The notes under the pieces: model-generated | The model's database searches: none | Seen by the model: only the letters and a program-made list of their open reading frames with translations | Told to the model about the DNA's origin: nothing | DNA from: a virus | Length of the DNA stretch: 26,264 nucleotides | Reading direction: 5' to 3' (one strand) | IMG/VR virus record: IMGVR_UViG_3300022707_000333 | Span: 1 to 26,264 of that record | Translations under genes and position numbers: made by a program | Shown here: piece after piece, positions 1-8,242 of the stretch | Layout of the letters: each line of letters opens with the position of its first letter | Numbering within the stretch: position 1 is the stretch's first letter

Positions 1-48
1 AAACTAACAGTACTAGGCGAAATGTTCATGGAAAGCGCCACAACTTAG
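1..48 (+). CDS. C-terminal end of an upstream gene (partial)
   Basis: An open frame runs from the window edge to a TAG at 46-48 and encodes only 15 residues ending in MFMESATT. The next start codon follows 10 bases later with its own AGGA site, so this looks like the end of the preceding gene in the same operon. Too little is visible to suggest a function, and a chance open frame cannot be excluded. Confidence 0.4.
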   Translation, partial: KLTVLGEMFMESATT

Positions 49-58
49 GAAAAAAATC

Positions 59-214
59 ATGACCACACTTTTAGAATATTTTGAGCAAGAAACGAAGCCG
101 TCAGTCAAGCTCAACCAGTCCATATGGCACATAGCAGCAAGAAACAACGCTAAGCCAAAGGTTGTCACGATAAAAATGCTTAACGGCTCCACAATAAGCT
201 ACACCGGAAAATAA
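59..214 (+). CDS. 51-residue protein of unknown function
   Basis: ATG at 59 is preceded by TAGGA at 46-50 with about 8 bases of spacing, and the frame runs 51 codons to TAA at 212-214. The protein starts MTTLLEYFEQ, has a charged middle and a beta-like end (VVTIKMLNGSTISYTG). It is the last gene of the operon entering from the left, because an intrinsic terminator starts 8 bases after the stop. I do not recognise a family. Its ribosome binding site and placement argue that it is real. Confidence 0.6.
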   Translation: MTTLLEYFEQETKPSVKLNQSIWHIAARNNAKPKVVTIKMLNGSTISYTGK

Positions 215-221
215 AACCATG

Positions 222-250
222 AAAAAACCCTCTTAACTGAGGGTTTTGTT
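222..250 (+). terminator. Rho-independent terminator closing the left-hand operon
   Basis: AAAACCCTC (224-232) pairs perfectly with GAGGGTTTT (239-247) around the loop TTAACT, and the right arm ends in a T run. It separates the 51-residue gene from the packaging operon. Confidence 0.85.
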
Positions 251-251
251 G

Positions 252-271
252 GTTATGGTATAATCAAGCAT
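252..271 (+). promoter_or_regulatory. Extended -10 promoter of the packaging operon
   Basis: TATAAT at 259-264 is a full -10 consensus preceded by TGG, giving the TGnTATAAT extended form. No -35 match lies at 16-18 bases, where the upstream terminator arm sits. Transcription should begin near 271, about 22 bases before the ATG at 293. Confidence 0.7.
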
Positions 272-292
272 TAACAATACAGAGGTACTTTG

Positions 293-613
293 ATGACTAA
301 CCAAAAGTTAAACAGCTATGATGTGTTGATGTGGTGGGGAAAAGTCCTTAACTCATGCAACACAGAAGACCAATTCAAAAACGCGCTTAATCTTTGGCCT
401 AAAGTTATTAAGTTGACGCCATGCATTGATGATGCCTGGCAGCGCCAACCACTTCTTGCCAGGAATAAGCTTTCCAGAATAGTTCGTAAGCCACCACTCG
501 CAAGGGTTATTTCGATTAGCGGGCTTATAGGGCAGGAGCGTGTTTTTCCCCGAACAAAAAAAGGAATCAAACACGCTGTATTCGTCTCTTCAAAACCACC
601 GGGGGCAGAATGA
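293..613 (+). CDS. 106-residue unknown protein, first gene of the packaging operon
   Basis: The start is the ATG at 293, which has AGAGG at 281-285 and 7 bases of spacing, not the TTG at 290. The protein has a Trp-rich N-terminal half (MWWGKV, LWPKV, DAWQRQP) and a basic C-terminal half (LSRIVRKPP, FPRTKKGIKH), which would suit nucleic acid or terminase contact. That reading is inference. It overlaps the small terminase start by ATGA and is probably translationally coupled to it. I do not recognise the family. Position before the terminase suggests a packaging or regulatory role, without proof. Confidence 0.65.
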   Translation: MTNQKLNSYDVLMWWGKVLNSCNTEDQFKNALNLWPKVIKLTPCIDDAWQRQPLLARNKLSRIVRKPPLARVISISGLIGQERVFPRTKKGIKHAVFVSSKPPGAE

Positions 614-1089
614 GCCAATCAAGACCAACCAAAGCAGAGATTGACACCTACGCCGGACACTACGTGCTTTATGGTGAGCAGAGTAATGCATGGAGGGCTA
701 CATTTCCTAATAGCAAATCAAACGCACACACCACCCACACTAAGGCGTCTAAGTTCCATGCGTTAGCGGAGGTTCAGGCTAGGACTGGGGAACTCAAGGA
801 ACAAGTTAGACTGTTGGCTGAGAAAGACTTCAAGATAGACGCCGCATGGGTGTTAAAGAGCGCTAAACTTGTATTCGATAGGTGCATGCAGAATGAGCCT
901 GTAATGGTGCAAGGCGAGCCGTCAGGAGAGTATAAGTTTGAAGCGGCTGGCGCGAATAAAGCATTGGATACCATTGGTAAGCATATCGACGTCCAGGCGT
1001 TTAATGAAAACATAAGCCTTAAGAATGCCAGCGAGCTAACGCCATGGAGTAGCGTTAAGGCAAGCGTTGACAAGTTAAAGAGTGACTAA
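610..1089 (+). CDS. Terminase small subunit
   Basis: This is the DNA-recognition subunit of the packaging motor; it selects phage DNA and presents it to the large subunit. The 159-residue length and the N-terminal pattern (TYAGHYVLYGEQSNAWRATF, then SNAHTTHTKASKF) fit the Terminase_2/XtmA group, in which an HTH binds the packaging site. The start overlaps the upstream stop by ATGA and the TAA shares one base with the large subunit ATG (TAATG at 1087-1091), so the two subunits are coupled. Assignment rests on pattern and on adjacency to an unmistakable large subunit. Confidence 0.8.
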   Translation: MSQSRPTKAEIDTYAGHYVLYGEQSNAWRATFPNSKSNAHTTHTKASKFHALAEVQARTGELKEQVRLLAEKDFKIDAAWVLKSAKLVFDRCMQNEPVMVQGEPSGEYKFEAAGANKALDTIGKHIDVQAFNENISLKNASELTPWSSVKASVDKLKSD

Positions 1090-2618
1090 TGGGGGCCGTA
1101 TTAGACTGGTGCCCACAAGAAGTATTTACTGATTTCTTTTACACTACGGCTGAAGAAATACTAAGCAAGCGAACAGTATTCAGAGAAGAGATAACCTACA
1201 TCGTGCCATACGGCGGACGGGGATCAGGTAAGTCGTTTACGATTATGGATGCTTGCGTTGTAGAAGCAGCCTTAAGACCAGTCAGAATATTGTTTACTCG
1301 AGAGATACAATTATCAATCGAGGAATCAGTAAAGGCAGAGATCGAGGCGGCAATAATAGAGCGCGGCCTAAGTGATTTCTATGACGTAACCGAAAACAAA
1401 ATAGTCGGGCTCAATGGTTCTAAATTCATATTCAAAGGCATTAAAAACAACATCAAAAATATCAAGTCAATAAGTGATGTTGATATCGTCGTATGTGAAG
1501 AGGCGGAAAATGTAGCAAAAAACTCATGGGATAAGCTATTACCATCAATTCGCCCTAGGAAGCCATTTGGCGGCAGAGGGCAACGGCCGATCATCATAGT
1601 CATATTCAACCCGGACGACGAACTAGACGACACTTACCAGAGATTCATCGTTAATCCGCCACCCAGGAGCTGCGTCAAGCTCATCAACTGGCGCGACAAC
1701 AAATACTTTCCTGAAAACCTCGAGGAAATGCGCCTCCACTCATTAAAGACTCGGCCGCTATCAGATCACGAACACGATTGGGAGGGTAAACCTAAATCAG
1801 CCAGTGCAGACGTCATTATCCAGCGCGAATGGGTAAGGGCCGCAAGGTTCGCCAGTCGTAAAGAAGGGTTTATAAAGTCCGGACCGAGAAAGGTTGCTTA
1901 CGATCCAGCAGGCCAAGGCCGAGATTCCAACGCGGTAGTTCTTGCAGATGGTAATGTCATTACCGAAATTGACGAGTGGGTTAAGTCTAATGACTTACGC
2001 GAGGCCAGTTATAGAGCTTATGAACACTCGATAGATTTTGACGCTGATGATTTCATCTTTGATACATGCGGCGGCCTCGGTGATGGCGTCAGTGTATTTA
2101 TCGATGATAAGCGCGACTTGGTTATTGATGAGATAAAAGAAGAAGCCGAAGCATCAACTCAGGAAGAGATTAGGCACGTTGAATACATGATCTCAAGGGA
2201 GAACGACCGAAACGTTTTTCCTTTTGATGCCGGAGCCGGTGTTGTTGACCCTGATGATGAAATTGCTGGCACCGGTAAAACGTGGGGCGAAAGATGCGCC
2301 AATGCCAAGGCCCAGGCCCATATGGTGACAGCCCAAAAGCTATACAATACATTCAGGTTTGTTATCCTTGGCGAACTCGACATTGATCCAGATGATATGC
2401 TCAGCATTGATATTGAGGATGACGTCGTATTCAACAACTTAGTTAAAGAACTGTCGTGTCCGCTATGGGTTAAATCAAGAACCAATAGCAAGAAGCAAGT
2501 CGAAGATAAAAAGTCTATGGAGAAGAGGACGGGGCAAAAGTCGCCTAACGTCTCGGATTGCGTTATTATGATATGCGCGCCTCAAGACGAAGCTCAGACA
2601 TTCGGTCTAATTTTTTAA
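1089..2618 (+). CDS. Terminase large subunit (PBSX/XtmB type)
   Basis: This is the ATPase-nuclease that pumps DNA into the prohead and cuts it. The 509-residue protein has a Walker A loop GGRGSGKS at residues 42-49 and a Walker B strand DIVVCEEAE at about 132-140. The C-terminal RNase H-like nuclease domain shows the three expected acidic positions: D272 (YDPAGQGRDSNA), D325 (FDTCGGLGDG) and D490 (SPNVSDCVIM). Length and motif order match the PBSX-type family and all key residues are present. It sits between the small subunit (one-base overlap) and the portal (14 bases downstream), the standard packaging order. Confidence 0.95.
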   Translation: MGAVLDWCPQEVFTDFFYTTAEEILSKRTVFREEITYIVPYGGRGSGKSFTIMDACVVEAALRPVRILFTREIQLSIEESVKAEIEAAIIERGLSDFYDVTENKIVGLNGSKFIFKGIKNNIKNIKSISDVDIVVCEEAENVAKNSWDKLLPSIRPRKPFGGRGQRPIIIVIFNPDDELDDTYQRFIVNPPPRSCVKLINWRDNKYFPENLEEMRLHSLKTRPLSDHEHDWEGKPKSASADVIIQREWVRAARFASRKEGFIKSGPRKVAYDPAGQGRDSNAVVLADGNVITEIDEWVKSNDLREASYRAYEHSIDFDADDFIFDTCGGLGDGVSVFIDDKRDLVIDEIKEEAEASTQEEIRHVEYMISRENDRNVFPFDAGAGVVDPDDEIAGTGKTWGERCANAKAQAHMVTAQKLYNTFRFVILGELDIDPDDMLSIDIEDDVVFNNLVKELSCPLWVKSRTNSKKQVEDKKSMEKRTGQKSPNVSDCVIMICAPQDEAQTFGLIF

Positions 2619-2632
2619 ACAAAAGGTAGTTT

Positions 2633-4024
2633 ATGTTTGGCCTATCAAAGCAAGACAAGCAGGATAAATTAATCGCTACATACAATAGCGAACTTAAAGA
2701 CCTTCTCATTCAAATCAACAGCAACACAGAAAGGTCGAATCTATTCGCAAGTATGCGCGGAGGTAGCTTTGACCAGGCTGATGCATTGCACAATGTGTTT
2801 GAGGATTTTGGCTATCCAAACGAATTAAACTTTTTCAATTTCTGGAACATGAAGCGGCGCTTCGGCCCGGCGACGGCCGTTATCGATATTCCCCCAGATT
2901 TGTGCTGGCTTTCGCCGCCAGAAGTTAAAGGCAGCGAAAAATTTAATAGACAATTTGAATTACTCGTCAAAAAAACCAGGCTATGGAATCGACTAAAAGG
3001 CCTGGACAAGCGTCAAAGGGTTGGCAGGTATGCCGGTCTGTTTATCCAGATTAGCGATAACAAAAAGCCAAGCGAAGAAGTCGGGGGGCTAAATGGCCTT
3101 GGCAACATTGACAACCTAAAGCCAATCTATGAGGGCCAGTTACAAGTATCAACAACCGAGAAGAACGAGAAAAGTTCAACGTTCGGCGAGCCAACGATGT
3201 ACAACTTTATATCGGGCGGAGTGGGCAACAAGGATGACAGGACAACGGTAGCATTTGAGATTCATCCGTCTAGATTAATAATTGCCGCCGAAGGTGCGGA
3301 CGATGGCAGTATTTACGGTATAAGTGCACTAGAAAACATCTTTAATGATTTAATGGATCTAAGAAAGATAAGCGGTGCCGGTGGCGAAGGCTTCTATCAA
3401 AACACTCGAAGCGCTCCTGTTATAGAAACTGAAGCAGGGTTTAAGCCACCAAAAGGTAAAGAAGCAAAAGACGCGCTTGAAAAGGAGATTGATGACTTCC
3501 TGGGTAAGTGGCAAAAGAAATTTGTCGCTCAGGGGTTGAAATTCGTTTACCCCGACATAAAACTTGATAGCCCCAAAGAATTCGCCGAAAACTCATGGAA
3601 CAACATCGCGGCAGGCAGCGGAATATCATCAAACGAGTTGAGAGGCGTTCAAACTGGCGTGCTGGCCGGGGATAAAGATAACAAATCGACTCTAACCAAA
3701 ATGCAATCGCGCCGCGAAAACTACTTAACTGAGCTAGTTACTGACTTTGCTGACTGGATGATTTTACACCGGGTATTGCCGGCATCTGAGTTTGAGGTTA
3801 TATGGGATGATCTGCTAGCCGCCTCTGATGATGACAAACTAAGTCTCGGCGATAAGATGGCCGGCATTAACGAGAAGCTATTTAAGTCAGGCCAGGGGCA
3901 GGCTTTTACTGAAAACGAGATTAGGTTGGCATCCGGCCATGAGAAAGCTGTAATTGAACAGCCGGACGAAAGCATAGATGACGATCTGGACGATGACTTA
4001 TTGGATGGGCTTAAAGATGAATAG
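2633..4024 (+). CDS. Portal protein (DUF1073 / Phage_portal_3 type)
   Basis: The portal forms the dodecameric ring at one capsid vertex through which DNA enters and to which the tail connects. This 463-residue protein shows DUF1073-like sequence: LNFFNFWNMKRRFGPATAVID near the start, GLDKRQRVGRYAGLFIQI, FEIHPSRLI, then GEGFYQNTRSAPVIE and the C-terminal ELRGVQTGVLAGDKDNKSTL. Length fits the core portal. The last 20 residues are strongly acidic. ATG 2633 follows AAAGGTAG. Databases sometimes label this family anti-CBASS Acb1 because the enzyme domain can be fused to it; I see no such extra domain here. Confidence 0.9.
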   Translation: MFGLSKQDKQDKLIATYNSELKDLLIQINSNTERSNLFASMRGGSFDQADALHNVFEDFGYPNELNFFNFWNMKRRFGPATAVIDIPPDLCWLSPPEVKGSEKFNRQFELLVKKTRLWNRLKGLDKRQRVGRYAGLFIQISDNKKPSEEVGGLNGLGNIDNLKPIYEGQLQVSTTEKNEKSSTFGEPTMYNFISGGVGNKDDRTTVAFEIHPSRLIIAAEGADDGSIYGISALENIFNDLMDLRKISGAGGEGFYQNTRSAPVIETEAGFKPPKGKEAKDALEKEIDDFLGKWQKKFVAQGLKFVYPDIKLDSPKEFAENSWNNIAAGSGISSNELRGVQTGVLAGDKDNKSTLTKMQSRRENYLTELVTDFADWMILHRVLPASEFEVIWDDLLAASDDDKLSLGDKMAGINEKLFKSGQGQAFTENEIRLASGHEKAVIEQPDESIDDDLDDDLLDGLKDE

Positions 4025-4256
4025 CATTGATTGGAATCAAATGAGCGAGCTTGGCCTGATTGAGCGAATTAACAAAGAAATACTTCACCCATTAGGGTTA
4101 GCTATGTGCCGTACGGTGGAAACAGGAAAGAGTGAAGCCGTGTTGATAGCTGATGACGGCGAATGGCAGTACGGCCCCGGTGTGGTGTTAAAACCGATTT
4201 TAACCAAGGCCGAAGTCCAAAGAAAACTAGACGGCTTTATAAACGATGGCAAATAA
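4017..4256 (+). CDS. 79-residue portal-adjacent protein
   Basis: The chosen ATG at 4017 overlaps the portal stop by 8 bases; the open frame extends to 3978, but that would run inside the portal gene. The protein reads MNSIDWNQMSELGLIERINKE, then HPLGLAMCR, EAVLIADDGEWQYGP, and ends KLDGFINDGK. It is small, soluble and mixed alpha/beta. I recall similar short proteins beside portal genes of other phages but cannot name the family with confidence. It overlaps the next gene by 11 bases. Function unknown, possibly a regulatory or assembly accessory. Confidence 0.7.
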   Translation: MNSIDWNQMSELGLIERINKEILHPLGLAMCRTVETGKSEAVLIADDGEWQYGPGVVLKPILTKAEVQRKLDGFINDGK

Positions 4257-5193
4257 AGCAACCAGGGCCGAGCAAGATCCAACCAACCAGGCCAACACCA
4301 GGGCCAAGGCCACTCGAGACAACAACCGCAGGCTTAACAACTCAGCCAGGGAAGTTATTGCGATATGGAAAGGTGTAAGCTCCAAGCGAACAACCCGCAA
4401 GAAGATAATCAATGAGCAGGCCAACAGCGAGAACTTAGACTTTTACGTTTATGACCTGACAGCTCAACAAAAGCAAAACTTGTCTGTCGATATATCCGAT
4501 TCAGTAAACAAGAACTTGGAAACGTTTGGGGTTATCGCCGCTTTGAGTTGGTATTATGAGCAATATATAGAACAGGCATATAGAGGCGGCACTATCCAAG
4601 AAAACGCCACGATAGCGGTGTTGCTGTCTTTAATCACTGGCGCCATCATAATCGAGACATCAAATATTTTATTGTCTCCAAGGTATCTTGACTTATTAAA
4701 TGCCGCAGTAAACAATAATTATCCATTATTTAAAGGACTTTCCGAGACAACAAGCAAGCAAGTATTTCAAGTTATCAGCGATGGTATCGATACCGGGCTT
4801 AGTAAGAGCGCCATCAGGCGAAAGATAATAAAGCGGTATGAAGTGGCTAAATCATCCGCTAAGCTCATCGTAGACACAGAAGTCAACAAAGCCTATAACA
4901 ACGCCAGAACTGATTTAATAAAGTTCTATCGCGACAATGGCGAACCCTTGGCTGTTCAGCATATATCGGCATTACTTAAAACAACCAGGCCGCATCACGC
5001 CGCGCGTCACGGTAGAGCTTACACCCCAGAGCAACAAAACAAATGGTGGAATACTGGAACCAACAGAATTCGTTGCCACTGCTCAATCAGGGCCATAGTC
5101 GTTAATCGAGATGGCACAGTGGCAAATAAAACCGCTCAGAATAAAGTCATCGCTCGCGGAAGAGAGATTTTCGAAAGCCAACAATTGAAGTAG
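4246..5193 (+). CDS. Head morphogenesis protein (Mu gpF / SPP1 gp7 family)
   Basis: This minor capsid protein family is packaged near the portal and helps head assembly or DNA delivery. The diagnostic domain is C-terminal, residues about 205-285: DTEVNKAYNNARTDL, then TTRPHHAARHGRAY and NRIRCHCSIRAIVV, the usual R-x-H...HG and CxC signature of Phage_Mu_F. The N-terminal 45 residues are basic and polar and the middle (residues about 100-150) is more hydrophobic. The start lies inside the preceding gene with no obvious ribosome site, so coupling is likely. The stop is part of a palindrome at 5191-5205. Its length of 315 is normal. Confidence 0.88.
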   Translation: MANKATRAEQDPTNQANTRAKATRDNNRRLNNSAREVIAIWKGVSSKRTTRKKIINEQANSENLDFYVYDLTAQQKQNLSVDISDSVNKNLETFGVIAALSWYYEQYIEQAYRGGTIQENATIAVLLSLITGAIIIETSNILLSPRYLDLLNAAVNNNYPLFKGLSETTSKQVFQVISDGIDTGLSKSAIRRKIIKRYEVAKSSAKLIVDTEVNKAYNNARTDLIKFYRDNGEPLAVQHISALLKTTRPHHAARHGRAYTPEQQNKWWNTGTNRIRCHCSIRAIVVNRDGTVANKTAQNKVIARGREIFESQQLK

Positions 5194-5205
5194 TCAAATT
5201 GACTA
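5191..5205 (+). repeat. Perfect inverted repeat overlapping a stop codon, upstream of the capsid promoter
   Basis: TAGTCAA-A-TTGACTA is a perfect 7-bp inverted repeat with a one-base centre. It contains the stop of the head morphogenesis gene and ends 13 bases before the -35 of the next promoter. The short centre makes an RNA hairpin unlikely, so a protein-binding operator is the better guess. Confidence 0.5.
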
Positions 5206-5218
5206 AAATTTGTTTATT

Positions 5219-5246
5219 TTGATATTAATTAAATCTAGCGTATAAT
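5219..5246 (+). promoter_or_regulatory. Sigma70-type promoter of the capsid operon
   Basis: TTGATA (5219-5224) lies 16 bases before TATAAT (5241-5246), five and six matches to consensus. It is the best full -35/-10 promoter in the window and would start transcripts near 5253, feeding protease, scaffold, decoration and major capsid genes. Confidence 0.8.
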
Positions 5247-5276
5247 CAGAAACAATAAATAAAGGCATGGGCAGCA

Positions 5277-6671
5277 ATGAGAAAATTACACTTTTGCACA
5301 CAAAAAGTTAATCGTAAGCATATCAGGCGAGAAATCCGAAACGCCGTCGAGCATATCATATTAACCTCTTTCACCTTGCCGCCTAATATCGTCATGAACG
5401 GCGGGCTCTACTCCACAGAAGAGAGAGACAAAGCATTTGAAACTCTAAATAGAACCCCTGTTACCGTTGAGCATCCAGAAATAGACGGCATGTTTGTTTC
5501 TGCAAACGATCCTGAAATTGATTTTGATTTTCGTTTTGGCGCCTTCAATGAAAACGCAAGAATTACAGATGATAATCGAATAGCCTTAGATAAAGTCATT
5601 AATGTTCAAAAGGCGATGATGACCGAGAAGGGTAAGCGTCTCCTTGACCGCATTAAAGAATTAGAAACCAACGAAAATGCCCGCCCAATGCATACCAGCG
5701 TTGGGGTTTTTGTTGATGTTGAAGAGGTCGAGCTTTCGACTAATGCAGACGGCCAGGAATTTACCTGGATTGCCCGGGACATGATATTCGATCACGATGC
5801 TATCTTACTGGATAGTATTGGCGCATCAACTCCAGATCAAGGCACCGGCATTGGAATCAACAAAGAACAATTAAAAGTTAGTCACTATGTTGTCGAAGAT
5901 GAAATTGACGATCGCAGCGCAACACCTGAAAGCCTTAAATTAAAGGCGGCGTCTTTCCATACGAATAAAAATGTAACATTCTCAAAAATATTCGAAGAGC
6001 TGAGCAGGCTGATAAACCTAAATACGGACGAGGGCGATCATAACTGGTTGCTGCACGAATCGGTCGACGATGACTCGTTTGTATTTGAGACGCAATCAGG
6101 CGAGCTATTCAAATCTAATTACACAGTCGACGAACTGGGTAATATTGCCATTCAAGACACACGTTTACCGGTGGAGCGTGTTGTCAGTTTTCCACCAATA
6201 AATACCACCGATACAGAAGAGGATAGCGCTATGCGTGATTCAATCATTGCCGAACTTGCGAAGCTAGGGATTAAGGTTAACACCGAAATTACCGACGCTG
6301 AACTGATGGCGAAATATAACGAAGCGTTAGTCGCCAATAAAGGTGATGACACGCAAGACGAAAAGGGCATGGCCGAGCTTATTGCTAATGAGTTTTCGAA
6401 AGCAGTAAAACCATTAATTGAAAAGATTGACGGTTTAGAAACCCAACTAACTGCCAACTCCGACAAAGAATTGACCGAACTGGCGGATTTTATCGTTAAT
6501 TCAAAGCGGCGTCCCGAATTTGACGTTGAAGGTATCAAGGCGCTCGGTCTTGCTAAAGCTAAAGCTATCGCATCTAACTGCGGTTTCTCTAATGGCATAG
6601 GTTCTACCATGCATCTCAATAACAGCGAGTCAGACACGTTCAAAACGAACGTCGATGACTTACCAGAATAA
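5277..6671 (+). CDS. Prohead protease with scaffold-like C-terminus (DUF2213-like)
   Basis: The N-terminal part looks like a DUF2213-type head maturation protease: LPPNIVMNGGLYS, PVTVEHPEIDG with candidate His66, MHTSVGVFV with candidate Ser141, and MIFDHDAILL near 172. Such enzymes cleave scaffold and capsid precursors during head maturation. From residue about 319 the sequence changes to charged helical, coiled-coil-like segments (SIIAELAKLGI, FSKAVKPLIEKIDGLE), as expected of a scaffold. A strong internal start lies at 6231. It directly precedes the decoration and capsid genes, the classic place for a protease-scaffold. The catalytic residue assignment is inference from motif order. The site before ATG 5277 is weak. 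Confidence 0.8.
   Translation: MRKLHFCTQKVNRKHIRREIRNAVEHIILTSFTLPPNIVMNGGLYSTEERDKAFETLNRTPVTVEHPEIDGMFVSANDPEIDFDFRFGAFNENARITDDNRIALDKVINVQKAMMTEKGKRLLDRIKELETNENARPMHTSVGVFVDVEEVELSTNADGQEFTWIARDMIFDHDAILLDSIGASTPDQGTGIGINKEQLKVSHYVVEDEIDDRSATPESLKLKAASFHTNKNVTFSKIFEELSRLINLNTDEGDHNWLLHESVDDDSFVFETQSGELFKSNYTVDELGNIAIQDTRLPVERVVSFPPINTTDTEEDSAMRDSIIAELAKLGIKVNTEITDAELMAKYNEALVANKGDDTQDEKGMAELIANEFSKAVKPLIEKIDGLETQLTANSDKELTELADFIVNSKRRPEFDVEGIKALGLAKAKAIASNCGFSNGIGSTMHLNNSESDTFKTNVDDLPE
6231..6671 (+). CDS. Nested in-frame scaffolding protein from an internal start
   Basis: Inside the protease gene, ATG 6231 (Met319) is preceded by GAAGAGGA (6216-6223) and 7 bases of spacing, a better ribosome site than that of the full-length gene. 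Translation there yields 146 residues covering the charged helical C-terminal part (ELMAKYNEALVANK, LIEKIDGLETQL). In lambda and related phages the scaffold Nu3 is made the same way from within the protease gene C. The nested product is inferred; the site and the domain boundary are seen. No separate scaffold gene occurs elsewhere in the head block. Confidence 0.7.
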   Translation: MRDSIIAELAKLGIKVNTEITDAELMAKYNEALVANKGDDTQDEKGMAELIANEFSKAVKPLIEKIDGLETQLTANSDKELTELADFIVNSKRRPEFDVEGIKALGLAKAKAIASNCGFSNGIGSTMHLNNSESDTFKTNVDDLPE

Positions 6672-6682
6672 GGGGCTAACTA

Positions 6683-7153
6683 ATGGCTACTAAAGGTAAA
6701 CGTAATATTTATGTCGGCCCCGCTGATCACGGTCATGCTGGTAAGCCGCTAAACGTCGAAGGTAAAGCGCTTGGAGTTGTACGCCCTGGCGCGTTAGTCG
6801 CTGAAGCTGCAACTGGTATCGATGAGAACGCCGTTGCCGCAACAATCTTTGGCGCATCTCGTCTATGGGCTGACAAAGACCAGCAACGAACTAAAACCGT
6901 CGATGATGACTGGGCTATCAATGAAAACATGGTTGCCATTCGCGCTCGTTCAGGCGAGTTTTTGAATGTGTTGGTCGCAGATGCCCAAACAATCACAAAA
7001 AGCGGGACTCCTTTGAGCTCTAACGCTGATGGCACGTTAAAAATCGCAGTAACACCGGCAACCGTCGGCGTAACAAGCGAGGAAATTTTAGCGTATTCCG
7101 ATGAAATCATCACCACTTCAGGCGTAACGCTTGTTCGTGTTGTAGTAGCTTAG
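6683..7153 (+). CDS. Probable capsid decoration (cement) protein
   Basis: This 156-residue, beta-rich, Gly/Ala/Val-rich protein begins MATKGKRNIYVGPADHGHAGKPL and has no membrane segment or enzyme motif. It sits between the protease-scaffold and the major capsid protein, as lambda D does, and AAGGGG precedes ATG 6683. A capsid-stabilising role is inferred from position and composition. The sequence is longer than lambda D and I do not recognise its family by motif. It could also be a minor head protein. Confidence 0.6.
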   Translation: MATKGKRNIYVGPADHGHAGKPLNVEGKALGVVRPGALVAEAATGIDENAVAATIFGASRLWADKDQQRTKTVDDDWAINENMVAIRARSGEFLNVLVADAQTITKSGTPLSSNADGTLKIAVTPATVGVTSEEILAYSDEIITTSGVTLVRVVVA

Positions 7154-7163
7154 GAGGCTAATT

Positions 7164-8240
7164 ATGATTTTTACTAAATCACTAGTTGCGAATAGCTTTG
7201 CAGCAAAGCGACAGTTACGAGAGCGTGATGCTATCCGAAGCTGTTTTAATATCAACGAAACTAAATTCGCCAATGAATATCGAGTGCATGGATTAAAAGC
7301 TAATGCCGGCCGTATTCCTGATGAAGTGTTTCGTGAGTTCGACAATGTAACCGTTGAGCGCATGAAGCTAGACGAAGGTGATGCGTTCTTAAACGATCTA
7401 ATGCCTATGTCTCGCGCATTACCTATCGGTAAGCTGACATTCGAAAATCGTCGTGCTTCTGATGCTGGTAACGTCCAAACATCAATGACCGGTCAGATTG
7501 GCGTTAAATTTGATAATGTCGATTTTAGCATCGATGGAACGATTATCCCGGTGCATGATAACGGCTTCTCTCGGAACTGGCGCGAATTCTCAGCCGGCCA
7601 ATCCGAAGGGTTTGACGTTTTGGTTGATGACCAACGTGAAAACGTATCGGCGCATCGTAATCACCTAGCGGATACATTCTTAGACGGTCACACAGACAAG
7701 AACGGCCAGGTCATCGTTGTTGATACTCGCAAGTGGGAAGGTATGCGCAACGACGCCCGGGTTGCTCAAATCGACTTAGGCGCCGGCGGCATTAATTTTG
7801 ATTTCACCGACCAAACTAAAACTGGCGATGAAATCAAAAACGCATTTATCCAAATCCGCGATACAATGCGCATTACTAACAAATGTACTGTTGATTTGAT
7901 GTATTATGTATCAGAAGAAATTGCCTCAAACTTTGAGCGTAAATTCTCCGCACAATACGACGCTCAGACCATTCAGGCGGAGCTTGAGCAATTGCGTGGA
8001 GTTGCCGGTATTAAAGCCTCTAGTAAGATGGGTTCTGCCGCTGTCACCACTGGTAACGAATTGATGGGTTTCCCCTTAAACGGCCTGGTTCGTCCATTGA
8101 CCGGCATGGGTGTGTCCACTATCGCGCAGCCTCGACAGATTTATAATGCAAATTATGACTTTATCGTTGCATCGGCTATCGGTTGGGAAGTTCGAACAGA
8201 TTTCTTCAATAACACTTGTGCGTTCAGCGCTAAGGATTAA
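7164..8240 (+). CDS. Major capsid protein
   Basis: This is the subunit that builds the icosahedral shell, 358 residues. It has the strongest ribosome site in the window: AGGAGG at 7152-7157, 6 bases before ATG 7164, as expected for the most abundant virion protein. Features include an N-terminal basic helix (AAKRQLRERDAIR), the central VDFSIDGTIIPVHDNGFSRNW region, and a C-terminal beta-rich end (DFIVASAIGWEVRTDFFNNTC) typical of HK97-fold capsid proteins. The order protease, decoration, capsid supports it. The fold call is inference; no long pro-domain is seen, consistent with a separate scaffold. Confidence 0.85.
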   Translation: MIFTKSLVANSFAAKRQLRERDAIRSCFNINETKFANEYRVHGLKANAGRIPDEVFREFDNVTVERMKLDEGDAFLNDLMPMSRALPIGKLTFENRRASDAGNVQTSMTGQIGVKFDNVDFSIDGTIIPVHDNGFSRNWREFSAGQSEGFDVLVDDQRENVSAHRNHLADTFLDGHTDKNGQVIVVDTRKWEGMRNDARVAQIDLGAGGINFDFTDQTKTGDEIKNAFIQIRDTMRITNKCTVDLMYYVSEEIASNFERKFSAQYDAQTIQAELEQLRGVAGIKASSKMGSAAVTTGNELMGFPLNGLVRPLTGMGVSTIAQPRQIYNANYDFIVASAIGWEVRTDFFNNTCAFSAKD

Positions 8241-8242
8241 TC

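Noticed and set aside
2633-4024. Portal gene as an anti-CBASS Acb1 nuclease
   Set aside because: The database label for the DUF1073 group can be misleading. The length and position fit a plain portal and I see no added 2H-phosphoesterase-type motifs.
5267-5311. 14-codon leader peptide starting at ATG 5267
   Set aside because: Its AAAGG lies only one base before the ATG, too close for initiation.
6152-6643. 163-codon open frame on the reverse strand within the protease-scaffold gene
   Set aside because: Ser/Ala/Val-rich shadow of the forward gene, with no ribosome site and no recognisable motif.
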